Shown here one piece after another: positions 11,538 through 24,887 of a DNA stretch of 64,000 bases (position 1 is the stretch's first letter; each line of letters opens with the position of its first letter). The notes under the pieces were generated by a model. It was not told where the DNA came from. It ran no database searches and saw only the letters and a program-made list of their open reading frames with translations. The translations under genes were made by a program, and so were the position numbers. Source of the DNA: Rhabditoides inermis (taxonomy: Eukaryota; Nematoda; Chromadorea; Rhabditida; Rhabditidae); contig CAWZYM010000343.1 of the NCBI GenBank assembly GCA_963966185.1, positions 124,001 to 188,000 of the forward strand, given 5' to 3'.

Positions 11538-11597
<60 letters not shown>
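11485..11597. repeat. Hexamer (CTCTGT)n array grading into (CT)n
   Basis: About a dozen perfect TCTGTC units are followed without a break by a CT run. The compound structure suggests the hexamer arose by mutation and spread inside a CT tract. Confidence 0.95.
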
Positions 11598-11599
<2 letters not shown>

Positions 11600-13560
11600 T
11601 CTCACTTCGTTCCGGTCAACAGGAAGGCGCCTCCATTAGCCGAACTCGAAGAATTTGATGTGTATGAGAGAGGGGGTAGCTGGAAGCATGACGTCACAAC
11701 CTTCATATTATTCGTCGGAGTAACGAGAGACAATGGAAAAAGAGAGCGGCCACAGTAATTCGCTTGGGTTCAAATCCATAACCCTTAATACAAAGCTACA
11801 TACTAACACTAAATTACGCTCACAGTCAGCTATATATATATGCATTTGAATTATCTCACTTTTCGGAGCGTAGGCTTCGTCGGCAGCGGTAGTCTGGCGG
11901 ATGCGAGGGAGGATTTGCCGAAGGAAGGAGAGGGAGAGAGGGAGACATCCATATCGAACAGAGACTTGGACTGTGTCGCTGAAAACATTGTATATACAGT
12001 TACAAGTGAACTGGTAGAAGTAGTGGCGTTTCCAGAAAACCAGCAATGAGAATCAACGTTTGTGTTGTGGCTGAGACGCGTTTGAGAATAGGGCGACGAA
12101 AAAAAAAAGATAGTTGAATATTGTGAAGTGAAGCGTTTTTATATTGAACTTGAAAGAATAGACTTAGACGATCGTTTTTAGATCGAATACTCGAATGAAT
12201 GAAGGTCTGATGCTTTTCAATAAGGACTAATGTGTGATTTGGATGGAATCTGACTAACAATGAAATAATCAGTGACGCTTTGCAAACTCGTTGATATGTA
12301 TTTTGAGATGCTTGAGAAAGTGCTTGTAAAGGATGGTTCAAAGAAAGCAGATATTGATGTATGAAATGTAATCGCTAGTTTCAGTTAAAAAAGACAGTTT
12401 TCGCAGACGCATTTTTGAAAATGAAAATTCTCTCGAAAGTTAGAACTTTTAATGTTCTTCTATTCCCTACAGGTTTGAAATTTTGAAATGCCGCTAGCAC
12501 TATTCAACATGTAATTTTAAATTACGCCTACAAAGGCGTGTTCGAAATGATCAATTTCCGGGGTCTCTTTCACATGCATACACGGCTCGATACGCCCTAT
12601 TAAAACGACCGATAAGAGTGGTTCTTATTCGTGCGGGAAACATTTATTTTTGCAAAAGGAAATTCTTTTTATGCCTGACAAATCAGGTTACTTTTATCAT
12701 TTTAACGAATATTTGTCATTTCGCATTTTCACTGAGAACTACGATTTTATTGTTTCGTTTTGATTTTGCCATTTTCGTTCTATTTTGTTGAATGTGTATC
12801 TCTGTGCGTTGTTTTTACTTAGTTTCATGTAATTGTGTTGCATTCCGAGTGTGCAAATGCGATGTATTGATATGAAAGTGTGAAATTTTCCTTACTTGCA
12901 TGTGCTACGCGAGTTTTTTCCTCATAATTTTGTTTTATTTTATATCTACAATTTCTTGTTTCAGATCTTCAGTGAGTTGGTTTGTATTGTGCATTGTGAA
13001 TTGTGGTTGTTATATTATTCGATGATTATATGATTTTGAATAGTTCAATGTAATAAAACTTTTCAATGTTTTCGGTGTTTTGTGTGTGGTTGTGATTCGC
13101 TTTTGAATGCGAGCACTCTGTGCTTATCTGTGATTGTGATTTGATCTAAGATGTGGCGTCATTGTCTCTTCGCTGCGTCGCCAGAGAAAGGTATGTTTCA
13201 TGCAATGCTTCTCATCTAATATATGTTTTCAGGTTACTTTCTTGCTTGATAATGCTTGATGAAGGGCTTAAGACCAAGCTCAAGCTCAACATCAAGTCCA
13301 AGTTCAAGAACGTCAAACTGCTCATTTGCGTTGTTGTATTATTTGCGATAAATGTTATAAATTCCGGTGTTACTTGTTAACATAGGGGATGGGAGGGGGC
13401 TATTTTTCGTTTATATTATGATTTGGCACTTTGCCAAGGGTTGGGTTACGGTAGGAGCTTTGCTCCAGTCTCCTATTATTGTGCCGAACCTTGTATCGAG
13501 CCGTGGCATAGTACATAATTCATGTAAACACCGAGACTGGCCGATTTAGTACAAGCAATG
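11600..13560. other. Spacer between the KEKE-helix gene and the LRRC9-like cluster
   Basis: No gene is supported. A purine-rich patch lies near 11915-11950. An exon-like plus-strand piece (13260-13330, lysine-rich LKTKLKLNIKSKFKN) has an acceptor-like TTTTCAG before it, but I could not link it to anything. Confidence 0.4.
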
Positions 13561-13631
13561 CAAATAAACTATCAAGTGAGTAGTGACATGCTTTCGCACA
13601 AATTACAACAAGCACAAACGAGAGCATTTAG

Positions 13632-16600
13632 ATCTTCGCTGTGCTGTGAGCAATTGTTTTCTGTTTTCTACGATCTAGATTCATACACCTATACGTATCA
13701 GAACACTTGTCAAAAAAAAAACGAACAACGCATACTCACGTACTGGCAACAGGAACTCTGTGTTCTGTCCAACCACTCCAAATGTCTGTGAGCGAGAAAA
13801 GGAAAGATCGGTCGAGCTGAAGCAAAACAAATGGATTGAAAAGGTACAAAACATGAAAAGTAAAAGTGAGATGAAGATTCTAAGAATGCGAACAGAATGA
13901 AAAGAAACCTACGAATCGTCGAAGAGACTGCTCCTTCTTCTGCTCATCTCTGTTTCCTTCACTTCCAGATGCGATGAGGACGACACTGTCTCTCCGTCCA
14001 AGTGAGTCAGTGATTTGATCTGAGCGATTCGTAACGAAATGACGTCACACTCTTAAAGAAAGTGTACCCGAAGTTGAGTTAGCATTGGGATGTGAAAATA
14101 TGATGAAAACGATTCAGTTTTGTCAATACAACTTTTTGCTGAAAATCTCTGCAAATTGATGAAAATTGAGCGCAAAATGATTTAAAATGCGAGAATTGGT
14201 GCCAATTGGTGCCAATTTTCAATGTTCAACTGAGTTTTTCACCGACTTATAGGTATCTCCAACACATAGTTGGATGGACAAAAGTACATCATTTTCAACA
14301 TATTTTCACATTCCGGTGCTAACTCAACGAAGTTCATAGTGTACACTCCCTTTAATTCTAACAATTCTGATTGATGATTAACAGTGGTAGGGTAGGCTCT
14401 CAAAAAGTTGTACTTATCACTCTCATTGTTGTTGGAAACAATTTCTGCACAACATTATTCATTATGTGAAACGTATTTCACGTTATGTTCTTCCTACCTG
14501 ATTTCTCACATACCCCATACACCCTCCTCTCTGTGACTGGATTTCCGATACAGAGTAGGTGAGTGAGAGAGGGCATGTCTGACAGAGACTTCAGAGCAGC
14601 ACATGTCCCGATTCTGCAAACTCACTCATGAACGTTTCTTGTTCTCTAATAAATAATGTTTGTTTGCCGTTATATAACATAAATTTATTCACAATAATGA
14701 ATCAGATTTTCGAGTTGTTGTGTTGTGTTGTACGTTCAAAATGAGATAACTCAATCATGAAGTAAAATGTTTTTCAGAGTTCTGAGAGGCAATTTCGCTG
14801 CAATTTGCAAAATTCCATTGAGCTGTGGTTAAAGGAACAGTGGCGACTTATTTCTGCCACAATCTGCCACCCTCATTTTCACACGCGCAAAACATTTGGC
14901 GCGAACGATAATCGAACCAGCGAGCTCGGTGCCACAACGCAGCGCACATGCACTGAGCCATGAAGCAAGTGAAAACCTTCTATCATTTGCGCGTATGTCT
15001 CCGAACCGAATTTTTGCCATATTGAAGCTTTGAGCGGTAGGCTAATCGTGATGGGACCAATTTCGAACTCAAATTTTCAGCTGCATTCTTGCCAATGCAG
15101 ATTCGAAAGTAACGCAGAATCGCCGTTCTTTCGCAAAAAAATACAATTGTGTTAGGTTAATATGATTTTTAATAATACTCAAGGTCAAAAACAAGTCGCC
15201 ACTGTTCCTTTAAGTAATACATTTTTACTTCATAATCTAGCATGAGCAGAGCCTTTGCTGCAACGATTATTGTTTTTCATTGTAGAAAAAATTGTTTGAT
15301 GATTACAATGGATTCAACTTTCATCATTATTCGGTATGATATATATTTCACTGCAGCCGAAAAGATTCCCAATTCCAAACTCACTTGTTGCCAGACACAT
15401 CGAGAAAAGTGAGATTGGGGGTGGAGAGACCATCGATGTCCTTCAACCTATTGTCCCGGAGGCGCAGCTCCCTGCAATCTCTCTCTCTCTCTCCCTCTCT
15501 CTCTCCTTCTCCTTCCCCCCTCTCTCTCCCTCTCTCTCTCTCTCATTCCCCTTCACTATCTCCTCACTCAACACTCAACCTTACTTGAGATTCTGCAACG
15601 TCTTCTTCCTGATTGTCTTTATCTGGTTCTCGCTGAGATCGAGTGATGTGAGCGAGGGAAGATCGAATGCGAAGCAATCGAATCTAAAATGCGTGCGAAA
15701 CGTGGTTTTTCATTTTTGTTTTATGGACAATAGTTACGGAACAGTGTTTTCTAATAAAGGTTGTACGAACTGTGAGCACACTCGCTATAGGACAGCATTG
15801 AAAAGTAATAGAATTAAGTTCAGCGACGCACCATGTACATACTTGCTTCTCTTTTTGCCTTCAGCAATGTTGTATAAAAATATGTGTGCCACTAAACACT
15901 TGTGATGTTCTCCAATACTTGTTTTCACTTGGAACAGGTCCGTTGTTCACATTCGGATTCATTCTATCTCATAATTTTTTCTTCTTCAGACACATGGGAT
16001 TTGATTATGATGAGTGAATGAGGATATTGTGGTATAAGTGAACATCATAAAGTCTTAGGATCATATAAACATTGTGAAACATATCCACAACTCACTTGAT
16101 GAGCTCATTTCCTCTCAAATCGAGTGTAGTGAGTGCAGTGAGATGTGTCAATCCAAGTCGAGGAATGGAGGAGGAAGAGAGGGTATTGGAAGAGAGGTCG
16201 ACATGGGAGAGGGAAGGGAACGACTGGAAAAGAGTAGGTCAGTTGCACTTCTTTCCAACTACACTGGTTTTCCTAGAGCACATCTCTCTTTGTGAAAACT
16301 TGAGAGAGATGGTGGAGAGAGAGAGAGAGAGAGAGAGAGTGCTAGAGCCTAGAGAAAGTAATGGAGAATACCTACTGCGTATTTGTTGTTCGGTTGGCAA
16401 AGAATGATCATCTGATTGTTTGCGAGCAGAAGTTTCCTGAGGTTGGGAAGCATTGCCAACTCGTCTGCTCTAAAAATATTGAGTTTTCGATTATCGAATT
16501 ATCTATCGGCTGACCTCTGCAGTCTGTTTCCAGCCAAATCGATTTCCTCCACTGTAGATAACCTGATAAAAGAATGTTTATAAGCAAAACTGCAAAACTG

Positions 16601-16859
16601 ATGCGATTGATTGGCGAAAATCTATAAGCTGCCTATATGTTTTTATTGAAACATGTATATATGGGAATTCCTATAAAACTTCTTCTTGTGGAATAACGCA
16701 AACGGAAAATGCGAACTTGTGAACCAACCTTTTTGCATATAAAAACAACAGTAACAATCACTCACTCATCTACACATCCGCTGTCTATGGCTATCATCTC
16801 GAATTTCTGTTCGGCCAAGAGAAGACGGCGAGTGGTGGACAGAGTGGGGTACCTGTAAA

Positions 16860-16896
<37 letters not shown>

Positions 16897-17078
16897 GCTC
16901 TCTCTTTCTATTTCTCTTTCTCTTTCTCTTTCTCTTTCTCTTTCTCTTTCTCTTTCTTTTCCTTTCTCTCTCTCCCTTATCTCTATCTTTCTTCCTTTCT
17001 CTCTCTCACTCTCCTATCTCTATCTCTATCCGTTTCTCTCTGCCCCTTTCTCTTTCTCTCTCTCTCCCTCTCTTTCTT

Positions 17079-17122
<44 letters not shown>

Positions 17123-18776
17123 TCTCTCTCTCACTCACTCTCTATCTCTATCTCTCCATTATCTCTATCTCTCTCTCTTCCTCTTCCTCTTTCTCTTTCC
17201 CCATCTCTATCTCTCTCCAATTTTCTCTGCCTCTTCTCTCTCTCTGTCTCGCTCACACCTTCTCGTCCGAATTTATGCATCATAATACCTATGGATCTTA
17301 TTTAGGGACACGATTAAACGTGAAATATATGAATTTCAGTTATGAGATGGATGTGACGTACTTGTTTCTGATCACATCTATAGTCAGTGCCCGTCCGGTG
17401 TTGGACGCGGTCGCAGCACTTCGCTCCTCAATCGGAACCTGAAAGCATACATACATAACGAACAACAACACTGAACCACTCACCTTTTCTCTATCGAGAG
17501 ACAGTAGATACGGTGCTTGCAGCAAGATTTTCTTTCTAAACAAAAATTTACCTTGCAGAAAGAAGTGTGATACCTGTATCCATCAAAAGTGCACATTGGA
17601 TTTCCAGTGATGTCGAGGAAAAAGAGTTTCGGAAAGTTCTGAAAGGAATTCTTATGATAATCTCTTTATCTCTTTCCATTTTTCACCTTGAACATTTCGA
17701 TTTCGTGTTTCTCCGACAGATGATTGCTGCCGAGAAAAAGGTACTGTAACAGCTGGCAAGATTCCAAACTCTGAAACGTATTTATGATTGTGATGATGTT
17801 CAAATAAATATAAAAGGTGTACGTCTCACTGATATACTATAGGGACTGTATGTTGTGAATATCTAATATGATCAACCTTTGTAATACTTCCAAACAAACT
17901 TTTATCGACTTGAGTAGATTGCGCTGGAGGTTGAGAGTGTGAAGTAGCTGAAAACAGTGGTGTCGTGTATAAAACAAAACTAATAAAATTTTACTTACCT
18001 GCAGGTTTGCGCAAAACTGCAGTCCAGCGATTCGATTGTCGGACAGATTCAGTTCGCAGAGCGTCTCCGGAAGGCTTTCTGCAGATTTGCATTTATCGTC
18101 TCTTTTCTCTCTTCTCTCCCCTTCTCCCCCCTCTCTCTTTCTCCTTCGATCAATATCATATTCACTTTCAAAAACGTAGCTCTCACGAAAGTTTTTTTGA
18201 TAATACGTTCCAATAATTATGTAAAACTTAATTGCGGCGGCTTGATACTTGATAATTGCGGCGTAAATGAGCAATCTCATGGAGGTATGTAGATGGTATT
18301 AAGCGACGATTAATACGCTCAATATGTAGCCTTTCCCATGATTGTACAACTCTGTTCTCTTCTCAACCCTCTCTCACCTTAATTCCAACTCACCAATTTT
18401 GTGGATGAAATTGTGCGAGGCATCCAGAAAAACGAGATTCGTCAAATGACGGAGCTGAGAGTATAGTAAGTACTTTTCAATCCTGCATATATCATACACC
18501 TTTCATGAACATTATATATGAGTTATATTAATGGAACGTGAATGTATTTACAATGTGTTGTGACGTGATTCTGTTATTCTGTAGCTGCACTACTGCGATA
18601 CCTTCTTTATGCTTGTCAGTCTATTCTGCCGCAGTGATAGCTGTTGCAGCTGACCGCATTCTTCTGAAAACAGGAGATTCAAATGTCTTCAAATCCATTC
18701 ACTTCTTACCTATTCCACCCAGCTTTGTGAGCTTCTGTCCAGAGAGATCGAGGGTTGTCACTGTGTTCTGGAAGAG

Positions 18777-18824
<48 letters not shown>

Positions 18825-21078
18825 GCGCTCTCTCTCGCTCTCTCTCTCTCACTCTCTCTTTCTTACCGCAAAGTCAATCATATCGATAAGAATGTTGGTT
18901 CTAGCATACGCAAAGATGAGTTCCAATGGGTTACGAATAGATAGAACGTTTCCGTAGGAAGGTTCCTAAATCATTATGTAAGTGATTAGTGTTACCTTTC
19001 CTTATTGCGTTGTTTTCACTTACCTTACTCCACCTTCTGCGTAAAAAGTTGACACTGAGAAGATCGCGCGTCTTTTTCAACTTCCTGAAACAAACTTTCT
19101 TGCTTTTTAAGTTGTAAAGTTTCTGTTAATCGAAGATCATCTATTCTTTGCCTTTACACATCACGTTTCACTTGTTGCATTATATCTTAATACAATACCT
19201 TGTTATTCAATGACATCTTCATAAAGTAAAGACATTAATCCAGTACCCACTGTGGTTTGCCGGCTGCCGCCTCCAGAGCTGCTACCGAAGTGTCCTCTTT
19301 CTCGGGAGGACGCGGCATCTTGTCCTCCTGGAACACGGTGTTAGGAAGGAATATACACGATACATTTATGGCTTGAATAACACTCAAACTGCACAATATG
19401 GTAGTAAGTTAAGTTTATGTTAAGTTGTATTCCACTCGCTTACGAGCTACTCCACTTGCTAATAATTACGATAGGAGATCAATTTGATTTACTCCACTCG
19501 CTTAGGGTTACGGTACGAAAATAATTTGAGCTACTCCACTCGCTTAGGATTACGATAGGAGAATAATTTGATCTACTCCGTTCGCTTAGGGTTACGATAG
19601 GAGAATAATTTGAGTTACTCCAATCGCTTATAGTTACGATAAAAGAATAATTTGAGCTACTCCACTCGCTTAGGATTACGGTGGGAGAATAATTTGAGCT
19701 ACTCCACTCGCTTAGGATTACGATAGGAGAATAATTTGATCTACTCCACTCGCATAGGATTACGATAGGAGAATAATTTGAGCTACTCCACTCGCTTAGG
19801 ATTACGGTTGAAGAATAATTTGAGCTATTCCACTCGCTTAGGATTACGGTAGGAGAATAATTTGAGCTACTCCACTCGCTTAGGATTACGATAGGAGAAT
19901 AATTTGATCTACTCCACTCGCATAGGATTACGATAGGAGAATAATTTGAGCTACTCCACTCGCTTAGGATTACGGTTGAAGAATAATTTGAGCTATTCCA
20001 CTCGCTTAGGATTACGGTAGGAGAATAATTTGAGCTCCTCCACTCGCTTAGGATTACGGTAGAAGAATAATTTGAGCTACTCCACTCTCTTAGGATTACG
20101 GTGGGAGAATAATTTGAGCTACTCCACTCGCTTAGGATTACGATAGGAGAATAATTTGATCTACTCCACTCGCATAGGATTACGATAGGAAAATAATTTG
20201 AGCTACTCCACTCGCTTAAGATTACGATAGGAGAATAATTTGACATACTCCACTCGCTTAGGGTTACGGTAGGAGAATTATTTGAGCTACTCCGCTTAAG
20301 TAAGCTACCTTCAAATCCACGACAATGTTGATGTCCTTCAACTTCTCCAACTGCTTCTCGTATTTAGCATCGAATAATTCAGGGTGTCTGAAAGTTGTGC
20401 TTTTCTGAATACCCAGATGAAAAAAGGGTGAATATTGCATGATCGAGTTTCTGTAACGTATGCTCACCTGACATCGTCCAGTTGTAGATGACCGGTCGAG
20501 ACCGTCTCCACAGCACAAACCGCAACCTATAGAAATGCAATGTTTTTTTTTGATAAGCTTTTATAATTGATGAAACAATTACTAACAAATCGCAACCTAC
20601 AAGTACAATTGCACTGTTTTATAAACTTTTACTACAGCTATTGATTAAATTACTAACGAATCTACTTTACTCCTTTTCAGAATAGACTGAAACGTAAACA
20701 ACAATTACCAGTGACAATTCACGCCAAGAAACTGCGTCTTCGGAGGCGGAAGTGGCTGAAAGAGGTGAGATATGGAGAGAGAGAGAGAGAGAGAGAGAAG
20801 GAGAGAGAGAAGAGAGATAGAGAGAGAAGGAGAGAGAGAGCAAGAGAGAGGAATAGAGAGAGAGAGAGAGATAGAGAGAGAGGGGAGAGAGAGAGAGAAG
20901 GAGAGAGAGAAGGAGAGAGAGGGAAGGAAATAGAGAGAAAAAGAGAGAGAGACAGAGAGAGACAGATAGAGACAGAAAGATACAGAAAGAGAGAGAGGGA
21001 AACAGTAAGAGAGAGACAGATAGAGAGAGAGGGGAGAGAGAGAGGGAAACAGTGAGAGAGACAGATAAAGAAAGATGG

Positions 21079-21127
<49 letters not shown>

Positions 21128-24100
21128 TCCACCCACTGTCCTCCCCCTCCTCCTGCTCCTCCTTCTTTGTGAATCGAGTGGCGGCCACTGTTCGACACAC
21201 GACGATGGGAAACGTGAAGATGCGGGTCTGAATATGAAGTATGTTTCATCCACGATATGAAAAGAATTTTTGATAAATGTCAATAATTTATCTTCTTTGT
21301 TCTGAATATCCCCGCCCCCTCTATGCAGAGAGATGAGAATAGAGGTAGGGACCCCAACAAACATTTGTGCGCTCCGGGCGAAATCCCGTCATCGTTATCA
21401 ACTTATCAATACTGGACAAACTATGCGCTCTAATTAGTCTAGAAAGTTCCGGACGAATATTCTGATTACAACCATGCTCCATTCAAAACATAGTATTCGC
21501 GGTATCAATATGAAAAATCGATTATTCTACATTATGACGTCATTATTCCCGTTGGTTGGAGCACCCTCTCTGTCGCATTGCCCCATTGAAAGCGCGCGCT
21601 TCGGTGCGCGCGCTTTGCGCTGAATGGCGGCGCGTGTATCGAGTAAGCATACAACATCTATATATCTTTCGAAACTACATAACTGATGTAATATTATCAT
21701 GATAAAATGATAACGAAATTTCGAAATCTCAAATTTCGTTTGGGGTCCCTAGAATAGAGGGGCGCGCGCCGGTATCATTACAGCACATAAGGAAGTGTAT
21801 GAAAATAGACGTTTGTAAAACAAAATTTAAGAAAAACTCTCGCTTCCAAGCTGCAGTCGATGCAGTGAGCGAGTGGTCGCATAAGTGGGGTCTCACCATT
21901 TCCATCTCTAAAACATGCATCTTACATCTGGGCAAGCACAATCCACGTTCTGTGTACACTGCCGGCGATACTCCTCTGCGAGCCACAGACTGTGTGAAGG
22001 ACCTTGGTGTCTGGATCACTAACAATCTGTGCTTCGAAACTCACATCTCCCGCATTGTCAATGCCGCGCTTTGGTCTGTGAACAACTTTCTGAGGGCATA
22101 TCAGACACGAAATCTCACTGTTCTAGTAAAGCTTATGTAACATACATTCGCTGTAAGCTTGAATACTGTACAGAAGTGTGGAGCCCGTCTAGCGTGCGCA
22201 TGGTGAACCTGTTAGAGGGCGTGCAACGCTACTTTACGCGACGCATCTGCCATCGAGCCGGTCACCTCTCTCTCGGATATTCTGAGAGACTCCGCCTGCT
22301 GGGTCTCGAGACACTTGAGTCTCGTAGATTCTTGAATGACGTCACTTTCCTATTCAGGGTTGCCCACCATATTTCACCGTTTGATGCAGATGGTATATTC
22401 AATATCATCCCAACGTCGACAAGGCATTCACACAACATGCGAATTATCCCTTCTTTTGATCCTGCGAACAAACTACTCACGAGCATTCACAGAGCCTATA
22501 CTTACTGGAATAGCCTTTCTTCTGATGTGGTGGGAGTGAGAAGTGCTGAGCGGTTCAGGGAACTTGTCAGAGCTGGATCTGGCGGTTTCCCGTCGTCTCG
22601 GATTCGTGCATCATGACTGGAGAGTTTGGACGTCTCTCACACGTCATCTCTTTTGCACTATCTGTGTCCCCATTCCATACGTTTCATTTTGCCTTTGTCT
22701 CCGCCAGTACCCTTGAGCAAGGCGCGGTAGTAGCTCATCCTGTTTTACCCCCCCCCCCCCACGATCGTATTATCATTATAACGTCTTTGGTTTTTTCTGC
22801 AATTAGCATATTATAATCACCCATATATGCGATAAATTGAATTGAATAATAAAAAAAAGACAGACCTTGTCTTTAAAAAGATACTGAAATAATTTCAGTC
22901 CCTTTGCAAGTACTTTAAAAAGATAATAACTGACTGTTAAAAACGAAACTATCGAGGTTCTAAGTAATACCAACCTTCTCGCCAGCCTCCTTGCGCATCA
23001 GTTCGAAGTCACTGAAATAAAAGAAGTCAGTTCTCACGCATTGTTAGCTTGTTAGGTTTCTGTTAGGTCCTTGTTAGTTCCTCGTTAGCGCCTTGTAGGA
23101 TCTTGTAAGCAATTGTAAACTCTTGTAGGTCTTTGTAGGTGGTTGTAGCTTTTTGTGAAGTATGATTGATTTTCTATAAGACATTTTTTGGTCTTTGTAA
23201 GTTCTTCTTAGATCCTTGTGAAGCCCTGCTTTTTACCGACTTGTTCGGTTAAACTCCTGTTCTTATCACAATGAAGAACCGAATCTCACCGGTACACCCT
23301 GATCGGCGGTCGTCGGAAGTCCTCGCTCAGATGTCGATCAACGAGTTCGAGAAGGGAACGGGTGTCGAATAGCCTGGCAAGTATGTGCAACTTGCAACAC
23401 TTTTTAAATGATTTTCCACATAGCGAGGTGAACGTGAATTTACTATAACTCACCGCACAAACGGTATCAAATTCTATACAGAGTTACTTATAAAAAAGTA
23501 CTTTAAAACTTGAAATGCTGGTACGTTTCAATATGTTCTGATAAGACTAGTTTCATTATAAACATTAATGTGTGCTGGAAAAGTACTTTTAGAAAAAAAA
23601 TACAACCGAATAGATTATCATGCAAATAATATTTGAATATTAAAAACAAAATCTGCCACATAGTCGATGCTGAACGCATGACTCAGACCAGCGAGCTCCG
23701 TTCCCAAACTGCACTCTCTCGCACTCTCGCACTCTCTCATTCTCGTCACTCTCTGTACAAACTGCACCCTCTCGCATTTCTCTATCCATTTTATTGCTTT
23801 TAACTGTTATTTTCATGTGATTTTGCTTTCTGTGACGTAGTTTTTGTGATGAATTTTAAAAAAAGTCGCCTAGTCACATACAGTCCAAGAAAAAAGTTAG
23901 TTCCGCCACCACTCCGCGCGTACACCACCGCATTTGAAAATCGAATTTGAATCTTATCGCGTGCTCTCGATGTCTATCGATTTCTAGCCGCCTCGCACTC
24001 TCTTCACTATTGCGCTCTCTGATGGCGGCAACTGATTTGCCGGATTTGCCCACCCTCTGTACCTTGTACTCGCATCCCTGTCCACCATGAACAGCTTCTC

Positions 24101-24855
24101 CGAATCTCCTCTGCTGAGGGGGCGGGACATGCGACACCACTTGACCAGCAACTAAAAAGCGGGTTTGAGAGAGCGAAGCTACATCATAATTCAACTTTAG
24201 ATTAGCCGGTTGATCCGGGGTCATTCCAGGCGAGAACGAGATAGGTTCGATGCCATCATGTTTGTACATCATTTTGTTGTAGGTGAGTTAGGAAGATTCA
24301 AATAAATCATCGCATACGGAGATGTAGGAGTATTGCCACATGTCAGTGTTTGTATTGATATCGTATCAATGAAACGTACTTGCACCGAAACGATTAAAAA
24401 TGTTTGTATACTTTGTGTATATACATTGTTTATCTTGTTTATATACAAAATTTACACATTTTACATTATTGGTTATATACATTATAGGTAATAAAACACA
24501 CCTCGTAGTTGTTCTTGGCAGTGCAGTTGAAGTTGAGAAACTGAGTGAGGATCTTCTCTTCGTTCTCGGATGGAGGAGTCAGACCACACTTGTCAGAGGA
24601 TTCGAGGTCGGCTGAAGAGAGGAGAGAGGAAAGAGGGAGAGAGAGGGGGGGAGAGAGTGAGAGGGAGAGAGAGGGGAAGAGAGAGGATAGAGAGTGGGAG
24701 AGGGAGTAGAAATAGAGAGAGAGGAGAGAGGAGAGAGAGAAAGAGAGAATAGAGAGAATAGAGAGAGAGAGAGAGAAAAGAGAGAATAGAGAGAACAGAG
24801 AGAGGGAGAGAGAAAAGAGAGAAATATATAGAGCAAGGGAGAAAGAGAGAGAAAT

Positions 24856-24887
<32 letters not shown>

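Noticed and set aside
19440..20300. CRISPR-like array or a coding repeat protein
   Set aside because: Units are contiguous 42-bp repeats without unique spacers, in an intron of a eukaryotic gene. The open frame follows from the unit length.
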